Of a DNA stretch of 64,000 bases, positions 25,715-34,799 are shown piece after piece. The translations under genes were made by a program, and so were the position numbers. This DNA is from Burkholderia sp. WSM2232 (GTDB lineage: Bacteria; Pseudomonadota; Gammaproteobacteria; Burkholderiales; Burkholderiaceae): the NCBI RefSeq assembly GCF_000472545.1, contig NZ_KI421432.1, positions 310,001 to 374,000 on the forward strand, given 5' to 3'. The notes under the pieces were generated by a model. The model was given only the letters and a program-made list of their open reading frames with translations, ran no database searches and was not told where the DNA came from. Positions within the stretch are counted from its first letter, which is position 1. Each line of letters starts with the position of its first letter.

Positions 25715-26953
25715 TCAAGCCGCCTTCAGCGCCTGCGAGAAATCCGCGATCAGATCGTCAATATCCTCGATACCCACCGACAGCCGCAGCATTCCGTCCG
25801 AAATGCCCATCGCCTTGCGTGTTTCGGCTCCGGCCTCGAAGAAAATAGTGGGCGCTACGGGAATGATGAGCGTGCGCGTGTCCCCTAGACCCGTTGCCTT
25901 GATCGGCAATTTGAGTGCGTTGACAACCTCCGCCATACGCCCGGCGTCGCGCAATTCGAACGACAGCAGCCACGACGCGCCCTTGAACAGCGCCTGCGCG
26001 ATGTCGTATTGCGGATGACTCTCCAACCCCGGATAGAACACTTTGCCGACGGCTTCGTGTTTCTCCAGAAAACGCGCGAGTGCCAGCGCGTTCTCGCTGC
26101 TTTGCTTCACGCGCAGCGCAAGCGTTTCGGCGCCCATCGCGATGGAGTGCGCCTGTTCGGACGACAACGACGCGCCCATGTCGCGCAAACCCTTCTTGCG
26201 GATCTGCAACAGACCCTGCTCTTTCGGCGCTGCGCGCCGATAGTCGTCCGCAATGTTCGGATAGGCGCTCCAGTCGAACACGCCCGTATCTGTAACCGCG
26301 CCGCCGAGCGCGGCGCCATGACCCGCAATCGTCTTGGTCAGCGAATTGATGACGAGACTCGCGCCGACCGCTTTCGGCCGGAACAAGGCCGGCGACGTAA
26401 TCGTGTTATCGACCACATAAGCAATGGCGCGCTCGCGGCACAGCTCGCCGATGCGCTGCAAATCCGGAATCTGCGTGCCAGGATTGGCGATGCTTTCGAC
26501 GAACACCATGCGCGTATTCGGCCGTAGTGCGTTTTTCACGTTCTCCGCGTCGCCTGCATCGACAGTCGTGACTTCAATACCGAACCCGCGCAACGTGCCG
26601 AACAGGCTATTGGTGTTGCCGAATACGTACTGGCTCGAAACAAGGTGATCGCCTGCGCGCAAAAGCGTCAGAAAGGTCGCCGTAATCGCAGCCATGCCCG
26701 TGCCGAAGCAGATAGTGCCGACGCCTTCTTCCAGGCTTGTAATCTTGCGTTCGAGTGCGGCGGTTGTGGGTGTGCCCTGGCGCGCGTAGTTAAAGCCGCC
26801 TTTGCGCGTACCCTGGAACACGCCGATCAGATCTTCGACGCGCTCAAACCCGTATTGCACGGACGTGTGAATCGGCTGGCGCACGTCGCCGAATTCGTTG
26901 CCCGCGATTCTGTCGCCATGCACGATGCTCGTGGTGAAGCCTTGCTTGTCCAT
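25715..26953 (-). CDS. Cys/Met-metabolism PLP-dependent enzyme (cystathionine gamma-synthase family)
   Basis: A 412-residue enzyme. The PLP lysine lies in INSLTKTIAGHGAALGG; upstream are YVVDNTITSP (PLP-ring Asp) and the substrate-loop YARQGTPTTAALE. The family covers cystathionine gamma-synthase, O-acetyl/succinyl-homoserine sulfhydrylases and methionine gamma-lyase; the exact reaction cannot be fixed by eye. The start at 26953 (MDKQGFTTSIVHG) fits the family N-terminus. A LysR gene is divergent (27233). Confidence 0.88.
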   Translation of the reverse strand: MDKQGFTTSIVHGDRIAGNEFGDVRQPIHTSVQYGFERVEDLIGVFQGTRKGGFNYARQGTPTTAALERKITSLEEGVGTICFGTGMAAITATFLTLLRAGDHLVSSQYVFGNTNSLFGTLRGFGIEVTTVDAGDAENVKNALRPNTRMVFVESIANPGTQIPDLQRIGELCRERAIAYVVDNTITSPALFRPKAVGASLVINSLTKTIAGHGAALGGAVTDTGVFDWSAYPNIADDYRRAAPKEQGLLQIRKKGLRDMGASLSSEQAHSIAMGAETLALRVKQSSENALALARFLEKHEAVGKVFYPGLESHPQYDIAQALFKGASWLLSFELRDAGRMAEVVNALKLPIKATGLGDTRTLIIPVAPTIFFEAGAETRKAMGISDGMLRLSVGIEDIDDLIADFSQALKAA

Positions 26954-27055
26954 CGTTTTTCGCCTCTGAAGTCGATTGCAGCGGCACATTATGGCCGCTA
27001 ACCCGCGGTCATGCGATCTTCGCCGCTGCGCCTGAGGTTTTGGTCTTTGGGGTCT

Positions 27056-27066
27056 GCATATTATGC
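27056..27066. promoter_or_regulatory. Short palindrome gcatattatgc in divergent promoter region
   Basis: A perfect gcat-att-atgc inverted repeat between the PLP-enzyme gene (start 26953) and the LysR gene (start 27233). A possible regulator site; short enough to be chance. Confidence 0.3.
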
Positions 27067-27232
27067 GCTCTACGGCCGCTGCTCGACTGGGCCGCGTGAC
27101 CGGTCGCCGCCGCGGCAATGACGAAACGCTAAGACCTGCACGCAAGCGCTCGAAGGTCGCGCGGGTACTTCATGATGGCCGCCTCACACAGCGTCATGCA
27201 AAATGTGCGCATCCAGGATGTGGAGGGTGCCC

Positions 27233-28231
27233 GTGGGAGTGAACTTCGATTTGAATGACTTGCAGGCGTTTCGCGCAGTGGTGGAGTTAGGGAGCTTTCG
27301 CAAGGCCGCCGAAGCGGTCAGCATCTCCCAGCCGGCCCTGAGCCGCCGCATCGAAAAGCTCGAGGGGGCGCTTGGCGTGCGTCTGTTCGAGCGCACCACG
27401 CGCAGTGTCACGCTCACCACCGTCGGCCGCGTGTTCGCCCCGAGCGCGGAACAACTCCTCGACGATCTCGACGTCGCGCTGCTCGGCATTCGCGATGTTT
27501 CGTCCAGCCGCCTCGGGCATGTGACGATCGCCTGCGTGCCGTCCGTGGCCTACTATTTTTTGCCGGCCGTGATCGAGAGCTATCATCGCCGCTTTCCGCG
27601 CATCCGCGTCAAGCTGCTGGATTCGAGCGCGAATGAAGTGCTGGGCGCCGTTATCAGCGGCGAAGCTGACTTCGGCGTGAGCTTCATGGGCAGCCAGGAG
27701 CCTGAGCTCGAGTTCAAGATGCTGCTGGAGGAGCGCTTCGTTGCAGCCTGCCGTCGCGATCATCCGCTGGCTGGCAAAAAGCGCGTGACCTGGAACGAGC
27801 TTTACGAGCACGAGTACGTTTCTGTGGACAAGACTTCGGGCAACCGCCTGCTGCTCGACCAGGCGCTTTCGGCCGTGGCGCCGCGCGCACCGAGCGTGTG
27901 CGAAACCCGCCATGTGACCACGATGCTCGGCCTGATCGAAGCGGGGCTCGGGGTTGCCGCGGTGCCCTCTATGGCCATGCCCGGACGCGATCATCCGATC
28001 CTCACGAGTATGCCGCTCGTTGAACCGGTAGTGAAGCGCCGCGTGGGAATCGTAAGACGCCGCGGACGTCCGCTGACGCCAGCCGCCCAGGAGTTTCACA
28101 AAACGATTGTCGAGCTCAAGCGCGGCGGTCTGGCGAAGAACGATGCATCGGGCAATCGTGCGTCTACGAAAAGTGCGCCTGCAAAAAGCACATCTACGAA
28201 AAGACAGCCTGTCAGGAAAAATACACCGTGA
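27233..28231 (+). CDS. LysR-family regulator
   Basis: A 332-residue LTTR. HTH within FDLNDLQAFRAVVELGSFRK and SISQPALSRRIEKLE; effector domain from about residue 90 (RLGHVTIACVPSVAYYFLP). The C-terminal tail after residue 290 is basic and Ser/Thr/Lys-rich (many KS/TK repeats), unusual for the family. I chose GTG 27233, since ggaggg sits 5 nt upstream; ATG 27203 is possible but lacks a site. The stop overlaps the GTG start of the symporter gene by 4 nt, so the two are co-translated. Confidence 0.85.
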   Translation: MGVNFDLNDLQAFRAVVELGSFRKAAEAVSISQPALSRRIEKLEGALGVRLFERTTRSVTLTTVGRVFAPSAEQLLDDLDVALLGIRDVSSSRLGHVTIACVPSVAYYFLPAVIESYHRRFPRIRVKLLDSSANEVLGAVISGEADFGVSFMGSQEPELEFKMLLEERFVAACRRDHPLAGKKRVTWNELYEHEYVSVDKTSGNRLLLDQALSAVAPRAPSVCETRHVTTMLGLIEAGLGVAAVPSMAMPGRDHPILTSMPLVEPVVKRRVGIVRRRGRPLTPAAQEFHKTIVELKRGGLAKNDASGNRASTKSAPAKSTSTKRQPVRKNTP

Positions 28232-29538
28232 GGTGGGCAAGACCGCTGCGTTCGCTGTATCTGCAGGTTCTGCTGGGCATGCTGGCCGGCATGGCACTCG
28301 GCCACTTCCTGCCGCACGCGGGCGCCTTGCTCAAGCCGCTCAGCGACGGGTTCGTCGGCCTCGTGCGCATGATGATCGCGCCGATCGTCTTCTGCACGAT
28401 CGTCTCGGGCATTACGTCGCTCGCGAGCGGTAAGGCGGTAGGCCGCACGATCTTTCAGGCATTGGCACTCTTCTATTCGCTTACTGCCGTGGCGCTCGCG
28501 ATCGGACTTGTTACCGCCTTCGTGCTGCGGCCGGGTTCGGGCATGCATATCGACGTGCATCATCTGGATGCGAGCGTGCTTGCGCAATATGTGAAAAGTG
28601 CGCAGCCGCACGGCCTTGTCGCATTCGCGCTCGGCGTTATTCCCGAGACAATGCTCGGCGCTTTCGACAAAGGCGAGGTGCTGCCGGTGCTGCTGCTCTC
28701 GCTGCTGTTCGGATTTTCGCTCAATGCGTATCCGAACGCTGCGAGGCCGGTGCTCGCGCTAATCGACGGCATGGCGCAGACCTTGTTCCGCATTCTCGCG
28801 ATGATCATGCGGCTCGCCCCGCTGGGCGCATTCGGCGCGATGGCGTTTACGGTGGGCCGCTTCGGCATTCGCTCGGTCGGCTCGCTCGGCATGCTGATGG
28901 GAGCCTTCTATGTGGCATGTCTGCTGTTCATTGCGCTAGTGCTCGCTCCGCTCGCACGGCTGCACGGATTCGCGCTTTGGCGGCTGCTGCGTTACGTGCG
29001 CGAGGAATTGCTGATCGTTCTCGCGACATCGTCGACGGAGCCGGTGCTGCCGCGCCTGATCGCCAAGCTTGAAGCGCTTGGCTGCGAGAAGGGCGTCGTA
29101 GGACTGGTACTGCCCGCCGGCTATTCGTTCAATCTCGACGGCACCGCGATCTATCTGACGCTCGCATCCATGTTCATTGCGCAAGCGTGTGACGTGCCGC
29201 TTTCCGCGACGCAAATCGCGATGATGCTCGCGGTCATGCTGGTTACCTCGAAGGGAGCGGCAGGCGTATCGGGCAGCGGGCTCGTCGCGCTGGTCGCGAC
29301 CCTCACGGTGCTTCCCGATCTGCCGGTAGCCGGTGTGGCGCTGCTGGTAGGCATCGACCGCTTCATGTCCGAGGCACGCGCGCTCACGAGCGTAATCAGC
29401 AACGCGTGCGCGGTGATTTTCGTGTCGATGTGGGAAGGCGCTTGTGACCGTACGCGTCTTGCGCAGATGCTTGGGTCGGCAACGCGCGACGGCGCGGACG
29501 CTGCGAAGGGCGCGGCCAGTGATACCACGGGGCCGTGA
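28228..29538 (+). CDS. Dicarboxylate/amino-acid:cation symporter (DctA/GltP family)
   Basis: A 436-residue membrane transporter of the DAACS family. The serine-containing re-entrant hairpin 1 (ATSSTEPVLPRLIAKLEALG), the TM7 substrate motif (YSFNLDGTAIYLTLASMFIAQ) and hairpin 2 (SKGAAGVSGSGLVALVATL) are all present. It takes up C4-dicarboxylates or acidic amino acids with Na+ or H+. GTG start overlapping the preceding LysR stop (GTGA) implies translational coupling; a LysR gene upstream in the same operon is less usual than divergent placement. Confidence 0.92.
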   Translation: MRWARPLRSLYLQVLLGMLAGMALGHFLPHAGALLKPLSDGFVGLVRMMIAPIVFCTIVSGITSLASGKAVGRTIFQALALFYSLTAVALAIGLVTAFVLRPGSGMHIDVHHLDASVLAQYVKSAQPHGLVAFALGVIPETMLGAFDKGEVLPVLLLSLLFGFSLNAYPNAARPVLALIDGMAQTLFRILAMIMRLAPLGAFGAMAFTVGRFGIRSVGSLGMLMGAFYVACLLFIALVLAPLARLHGFALWRLLRYVREELLIVLATSSTEPVLPRLIAKLEALGCEKGVVGLVLPAGYSFNLDGTAIYLTLASMFIAQACDVPLSATQIAMMLAVMLVTSKGAAGVSGSGLVALVATLTVLPDLPVAGVALLVGIDRFMSEARALTSVISNACAVIFVSMWEGACDRTRLAQMLGSATRDGADAAKGAASDTTGP

Positions 29539-29637
29539 CGGAAAGGCCGTGCTGATGCGTGGCGCACGATGCACGACACACCACGCACCACGCACGATGC
29601 GCCGCAGGCGACGGCAAGCCTTCCTTATGCCGGCAAC

Positions 29638-30420
29638 TCAATGAGTGGAAACAGTATCGAGCCCGGTCGATCTGACTTCGGCTTGCACGCCGGGCGAAGC
29701 CAGGTAGTCGAGCAGCGCTTTCGCTTCCTTCGGATGCTGGGCGGCGACGGGAATGCCGGCTGCGAAACGCGTGACCGACTGTAGCGACTCGGGAATCTTG
29801 CCGACGAACGTCACGCCCTTCACCGGCAGCAATTCGCTCACCTGCTGGAAGCCAATTTCGTAGTCGCCGTTCGCCACCACCGAGGCCACCGGAATCCGCT
29901 GAATTTTCTGGCTCTTCGCCTTGACCTGATCTTCAATGCCGAGCTTCCTGAACAACTCCCGCTCGATATAGACACCGCTCGCGCTGTCCGAGTAAGCGAT
30001 GGACTTCGCATGCAGCAGCGTCTGCCGCAGCCCCTCGGGCGAACTGATGTCAGGCTTCGCCGCTCCTTCGCGCACGACCATGCCTATGCGCGAATCGGCC
30101 AGCTCGACACGCGATCCGGGGATCACCTTGCCCTTCTGGACCAGGTCGTCCAGTGCATAGCCGACCATGATGACGGCGTCGGCAGGCTCGCCACGTTCCA
30201 GCCGGTTCGGAATTGCTTCAGGCGATTTGCCCATCGACGGACCGAGCGCGGTGTCGAGCGTGTTGCCCGTTTCGGATGCAAACCTGGGCCCGAGCGCCTT
30301 GTACGCGGCGGTAAAGCCGCCGGAACTGATGACGTGCAGGTCGGCGGCCTGCACGTTCGCCGTGGCAGCCGTCGTCGCGACCAGTGCCGCCGCGCAGAAT
30401 TTCAGAAGCAGGTTTCTCAT
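29638..30420 (-). CDS. Exported solute-binding protein, ModA-like, without its own transporter
   Basis: A 260-residue protein with a signal peptide (MRNLLLKFCAAALVATTAAT, cleavage near NVQAA) and a type-2 periplasmic-binding fold (ADLHVISSGGFTAAYKALGP at the mature N-terminus). It resembles the molybdate-binding/extracellular-solute group 11 proteins. No ABC permease or ATPase lies nearby; instead it follows an MFS gene by 76 nt in the same orientation. It may be a periplasmic scavenger or sensor for the MFS substrate. Confidence 0.82.
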   Translation of the reverse strand: MRNLLLKFCAAALVATTAATANVQAADLHVISSGGFTAAYKALGPRFASETGNTLDTALGPSMGKSPEAIPNRLERGEPADAVIMVGYALDDLVQKGKVIPGSRVELADSRIGMVVREGAAKPDISSPEGLRQTLLHAKSIAYSDSASGVYIERELFRKLGIEDQVKAKSQKIQRIPVASVVANGDYEIGFQQVSELLPVKGVTFVGKIPESLQSVTRFAAGIPVAAQHPKEAKALLDYLASPGVQAEVRSTGLDTVSTH

Positions 30421-30496
30421 GATCGGAATTGTCTCGAATGGTTTGAGTTCGAATGAGGCGCAGCGACGCAACGACCTGGCGGCGCAACGGCACACA

Positions 30497-31795
30497 TCAA
30501 TGTGCCGGCGTCAGCGTCGGTGCGCGGCGGCGATACAGCGCAAACGTCGCGAGAAGCGCGCACGTCGCGGCAAAGCTCATCCAGTAGCCGGGCGCGGCCT
30601 TGTCGCCAGTCATGTGAATGAGCGCTGTCGAGATGGCCGGCGTGAAGCCGCCGAACACCGCCGTCGCGAGACTATAGGCAAGCGAGAAGCCCGCGACCCG
30701 CACCTGCACCGGCATCACTTCCGTGAGTGCGACGATCATCGCGCCGTTGTACATGCCGTACATGAACGACAGCCAGAGCAGCACCAGCAGCATGTTGACG
30801 AAGCTCGGGGCGTGCGCGAGCAGTGACAGCGCCGGGTAGGCCGTGGCAATGGCGAGCAGCGTCATGCCGACGAGCAGCGGCCGGCGGCCGATCCTGTCGG
30901 AAAGGGCTCCGCCAACAGGAAGCCACACGAAGTTCGACACGGCGACACACAGCGTGACCAGCAGACTGTCCGCGGTGCTCAAGTGCAGGACGGTCTTGCC
31001 GAAAGTCGGCGCGTACACCGTGATGAGATAGAAGCTCGCGGTGGTCATCGCGACCAGCATCATGCCCGCGATCACCACGGCCCAGTTCTGCCCCAGCGTG
31101 CGGAACACTTCGCCCATGCCCGGGCGATGCCGGCGCGCCTTGAACTCCTGCGTTTCCTCCAGGTTTCGACGCAGCATGAAGATGAACGGCACGATCATGC
31201 ATCCGACGAAGAACGGAACGCGCCAGCCCCAGGCTGCAATGGCGGACGCGTCGAGCCACTGGTTGAGCGCGAAGCCGAGGCCCGCGGCGACGACAATCGC
31301 CACCTGCTGGCTCGCTGACTGCCAGCTTGTGAAGAAGCCCTTGTGGCCGGGCGTCGCCATCTCGGCGAGATACACCGACACGCCGCCCAGCTCGGCGCCT
31401 GCCGAAAAGCCTTGCAGCAGCCGGCCAACCAGCACGAGCGCGGGCGCCAGAAGGCCGATTGTCGAGTAGCCCGGTACAAACGCAATCAGAATCGTGCCGC
31501 TCGCCATGATGGAGAGCGTGACGATCAGGCCCTTGCGGCGGCCCACGTCGTCGATGTACGCGCCGAGCACGATCGCGCCCAGCGGCCGCATCAGGAAACC
31601 GGCGCCGAACACCGCGAAGGTCATCATCAACGAGGCGAATTCGCTGCCGGCCGGAAAAAAGACGCCGGCAATCTGCGTCGCGTAGAAACCAAACAGAAAG
31701 AAATCGAACTGCTCGAGGAAATTCCCGGCGGTCACGCGGAAAACCGCCGCGGCCTTGGACTGTCCGGGCGCAAGAGTGGAAGGCGAGGGGTGCAT
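30497..31795 (-). CDS. MFS metabolite:H+ symporter (citrate/tricarballylate-type)
   Basis: A 432-residue MFS protein of the MHS group: N-terminal GNFLEQFDFFLFGFYATQIA, loop motif GAYIDDVGRRKGLI and GGALSDRIGRRP in the second half. Such proteins import citrate, tricarballylate, 2-oxoglutarate or related acids. Start 31795 has ggaga upstream. It lies 121 nt downstream of the hybrid-kinase gene in the same orientation and 76 nt upstream of the binding-protein gene, so it may be a target of that sensor. Confidence 0.87.
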   Translation of the reverse strand: MHPSPSTLAPGQSKAAAVFRVTAGNFLEQFDFFLFGFYATQIAGVFFPAGSEFASLMMTFAVFGAGFLMRPLGAIVLGAYIDDVGRRKGLIVTLSIMASGTILIAFVPGYSTIGLLAPALVLVGRLLQGFSAGAELGGVSVYLAEMATPGHKGFFTSWQSASQQVAIVVAAGLGFALNQWLDASAIAAWGWRVPFFVGCMIVPFIFMLRRNLEETQEFKARRHRPGMGEVFRTLGQNWAVVIAGMMLVAMTTASFYLITVYAPTFGKTVLHLSTADSLLVTLCVAVSNFVWLPVGGALSDRIGRRPLLVGMTLLAIATAYPALSLLAHAPSFVNMLLVLLWLSFMYGMYNGAMIVALTEVMPVQVRVAGFSLAYSLATAVFGGFTPAISTALIHMTGDKAAPGYWMSFAATCALLATFALYRRRAPTLTPAH

Positions 31796-31916
31796 CGATG
31801 TGTCTCCTGAAATCCTGCAACATGCGGTGGTCCGCACTTTGCCGTTTCAGGAATGATGTCCTGCCGCGGGTAAAACGATAAGTGCAATTTTTCGAACGAT
31901 TGATGTCATCTGGTTA

Positions 31917-34799
31917 TCAATCATGGGCGCCTGGCGCGCCGCCCGCCGGGTTGTCCGCGCCGATCTGCGGAACCGGCTGCCCGCCCCTGTATCGCTCGAC
32001 GAAACCGAGCAGCGCTTTGGTCTGGTAATGCCCGGCCAGTCGGCAAAGCATGTCCGCAAAAGGACGGTAGCGTTCGTCCAGTTCGCTCAGGTGCGCGGCA
32101 TGGTGGGCGATGGCACGCATGTCGCCGAGTCGCGCCAGGTAGTGCAGTGCTTCCACCTCTTCTTGCGGCGGCGCGATCAACGCACCGGCAGAGGCATCGT
32201 CTATGTCTACAACGGATCCGTCCGCCGCGGCGGCGGGGCGCGTGTCCGACGCAGTGTCGCTCCACTCGAGATCCAGCAGGGCCGCGATCTGCGACAACAG
32301 AACCGTCAGGTCCACCGGTTTCGACAGAACGGCGTTCGCTCCCGCCGCCAGACTTTTCGCGGCATCGCTCCCGGAGGCGCCGGCTGACACCGCGACAATC
32401 GGCAGGCTGCCGAACTCCGGCATGGCTCGCAGGCGTCGCGTGGCTTCGAGCCCGTCCATGCCGGGCATCACCACGTCCATGAGAACGAGCGCCGGTTGCA
32501 GCGCGCTGGCTTTTTCCAGCGCTTCGAATCCGTTGCCCGCCTGGGCCATCTCGAAGCCGAGCGGCCCCAGCATGTCGACCACCACCTCGCGGTTCGCGGC
32601 TACGTCATCCACGACGAGAATTGTTTTGCGCGGGCCCTTGTAGCCGCTTGCCGTCCATTCCGGCCGAACGACGGTGGCGCCGGCCGGCACCACTGGCGCG
32701 TCCACCTCGAACGAGAACGTGCTGCCCGCGCCAGGGCGACTCTCGACGTGAATTTCGCCGCCCATCAGGCGCACGAACTGCCGGCTGATAGCGAGGCCCA
32801 GCCCCGTGCCGCCCATCTGGTGCTGCGCGTCGCTCACCTGCTCGAAAGGCCGGAAGACTGCCTCCAGATGTCCCTCGTCTATGCCGATGCCTGTGTCCTG
32901 CACGGTAAAACGCAGCCGCATTGGCGGCACCCAACCGACGCGCAGGCACACGCTGCCGTGCTCCGTGAATTTGATCGCGTTGGAGAGCAGGTTGAGCAGC
33001 ACCTGGCGCAGCCGTTTTTCGTCGACCCGCACGGCCGCCGGCAGATCGGAAGCCCGTTCGCAGGAGAAGGCGAGGCCCTTTTCGGTTGCCTTGACCCGCA
33101 TCGTCTCCGCGATGAAATGGATCAAGCCCTCGAGCACGACTTCGCCGAGGTGGATCTCCACTTTCCCGGCCTCGATTTTCGCCATATCCAGAATGTCGTT
33201 GATGATCGCGAGCAGGTGTTCGCCGCTGCGCTGGATCACCGCGATGCCGTCGGCCTGGCGTCGATCGAGGCTTTTATCGCGCTTCAGGATCTGCGCGTAT
33301 CCGAGTATCCCGTTTAACGGCGTGCGCAACTCGTGGCTCATGTGCGCAAGGAAATCGCTCTTCGCCTGGTTGGCGGCGTCCGCATGCTCCTTGGCCACGG
33401 CGAGTTCGGCGGTGCGCTCGCGAATCATGTCTTCAAGGTGCTCGCGATGGCGCCGCAGTTCCTCTTCGGCTCGCTTCTGCTCGGTAATGTCGCGTGAGAT
33501 GCCGAGCAGGAACTGCGGCTCGCCGCGCACGCCGGCAATCGGAATCTTTATGGTATGCACGAGTCGCGGTCCATGACGGGTGTGCACGGGCTCCTCCGGC
33601 ACGTCGACGCGTTGCTGCGACTCCAGCACGTCGCGGTCCCTCAGCGCAAAAAATTGCGCCTCTTCTCGCGGAAACAGCTCGTGATCCGACTTGCCGATGA
33701 GTTCCTCGCGCCGGTAGCCGAGCAGTTGCTCTCCCGCCTTGTTGAAACGCACAAAGCGCAGCGTCGCCGCATCCTTGACGAAAATCATGTCCGGAATATT
33801 CTCGACGATGCTGTCGAGAAAGTGTTCGCTTGCCCGCGCAGCCTCCTCGGCATGCTGGCGTTCGGCGATCTCCGCCGTGCGGCCCGCAAGCGCCGTGCTG
33901 AGCTCGGCGGTGCGCTGCGCGACGCGCGCCTCGAGTTCTGCGTTCAGTTGCTTGAGCGCGTTCTCGGCCTGCCTGCGCTGGCGCCGGTCTTCTAGAAACT
34001 GCTCGACGGCGCGCGCCATATCGGCAATCTCGTCGCCGCCGCGAACCGGCACGCCGGCCTGGGTGCTGTCGACATCGCCATGCCGCAGGTAGTGACTGAC
34101 CCGGCGCAGCCGCCCCACCACGCGGCGACCCAGCAACGCATGCGCGATCAGCCACGCCAGCAGCAGGCTCACTGCGACGCCGCCGCTCACCCACCGGCGC
34201 GTGCGGTCTGCGTCGTCGGCCAGATGCTGGACGGCCTGCCGGTAGTCGCGCGTGAAGTAATCCGCCTGCTCGCGCGCCGCGGCGGCCAGCGCGTCGGCCT
34301 GACGGCGCAGATCGGGCTCGAGGCTCCTGGATGACGCGCTGGACGCCGGCGCTGTCGTCGGCGAGCTGGCCGCGCTCAGCGCGCTCTCGCGCATCTGCGC
34401 TTCGATGTTGACCGTGTTGCGAAAGCGCTGGCTGGAGCGATGCAGCGCCAGCGCGTCGACACTGACGCCTTCGCTCGTGGTTCCGGAGGCGAGGCGATCT
34501 ACCAGGCGATCGAAAGTAGCGAGTTCCTCGATCACGTGCCGATGAATGTCGCGCACCGTTTCCACAGTATTGCCGCTCGACAGCTGCAACGCCTGGCGTT
34601 CGATCAATAGCGTGAGCTGCGCCAGGTTGTGCGCGTCTTCCTGACGCGCGAGCCGCTCTTCCGCCAACTGGCGGATTGCGTGGGCCGAGCCGGCTAACGA
34701 GTAAATGGTCGTGGCGCCGACGGCCACCACCAGGGCCGCGAGGCAGGAGACCACCAGCGCGAATTGCGCGCCAAGCGATTGCGGAAGCGGAAGTTTCAC
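31917..34799 (-). CDS. Hybrid sensor histidine kinase (periplasmic sensor-HAMP-PAS-HisKA-HATPase-REC)
   Basis: A 960-residue membrane kinase. TM1 lies near residues 10-35, then a helical periplasmic domain to about 195, TM2 (SGGVAVSLLLAWLIAHALLG), HAMP, coiled coil, a PAS domain (FLDSIVENIPDMIFVKD onward), HisKA with phospho-His489 in MSHELRTPLNG, HATPase (NLLSNAIKF, DTGIGI, GGTGLGLAIS) and a receiver domain with Asp775 (LVLMDVVMPGMDG). The last 110 residues are helical, without a recognisable HPt. GTG start at 34799 overlaps the binding-protein stop (GTGA). The pairing resembles TorT/TorS-type systems in which a periplasmic protein presents the ligand. No separate output regulator gene is adjacent. 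Confidence 0.9.
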   Translation of the reverse strand: MKLPLPQSLGAQFALVVSCLAALVVAVGATTIYSLAGSAHAIRQLAEERLARQEDAHNLAQLTLLIERQALQLSSGNTVETVRDIHRHVIEELATFDRLVDRLASGTTSEGVSVDALALHRSSQRFRNTVNIEAQMRESALSAASSPTTAPASSASSRSLEPDLRRQADALAAAAREQADYFTRDYRQAVQHLADDADRTRRWVSGGVAVSLLLAWLIAHALLGRRVVGRLRRVSHYLRHGDVDSTQAGVPVRGGDEIADMARAVEQFLEDRRQRRQAENALKQLNAELEARVAQRTAELSTALAGRTAEIAERQHAEEAARASEHFLDSIVENIPDMIFVKDAATLRFVRFNKAGEQLLGYRREELIGKSDHELFPREEAQFFALRDRDVLESQQRVDVPEEPVHTRHGPRLVHTIKIPIAGVRGEPQFLLGISRDITEQKRAEEELRRHREHLEDMIRERTAELAVAKEHADAANQAKSDFLAHMSHELRTPLNGILGYAQILKRDKSLDRRQADGIAVIQRSGEHLLAIINDILDMAKIEAGKVEIHLGEVVLEGLIHFIAETMRVKATEKGLAFSCERASDLPAAVRVDEKRLRQVLLNLLSNAIKFTEHGSVCLRVGWVPPMRLRFTVQDTGIGIDEGHLEAVFRPFEQVSDAQHQMGGTGLGLAISRQFVRLMGGEIHVESRPGAGSTFSFEVDAPVVPAGATVVRPEWTASGYKGPRKTILVVDDVAANREVVVDMLGPLGFEMAQAGNGFEALEKASALQPALVLMDVVMPGMDGLEATRRLRAMPEFGSLPIVAVSAGASGSDAAKSLAAGANAVLSKPVDLTVLLSQIAALLDLEWSDTASDTRPAAAADGSVVDIDDASAGALIAPPQEEVEALHYLARLGDMRAIAHHAAHLSELDERYRPFADMLCRLAGHYQTKALLGFVERYRGGQPVPQIGADNPAGGAPGAHD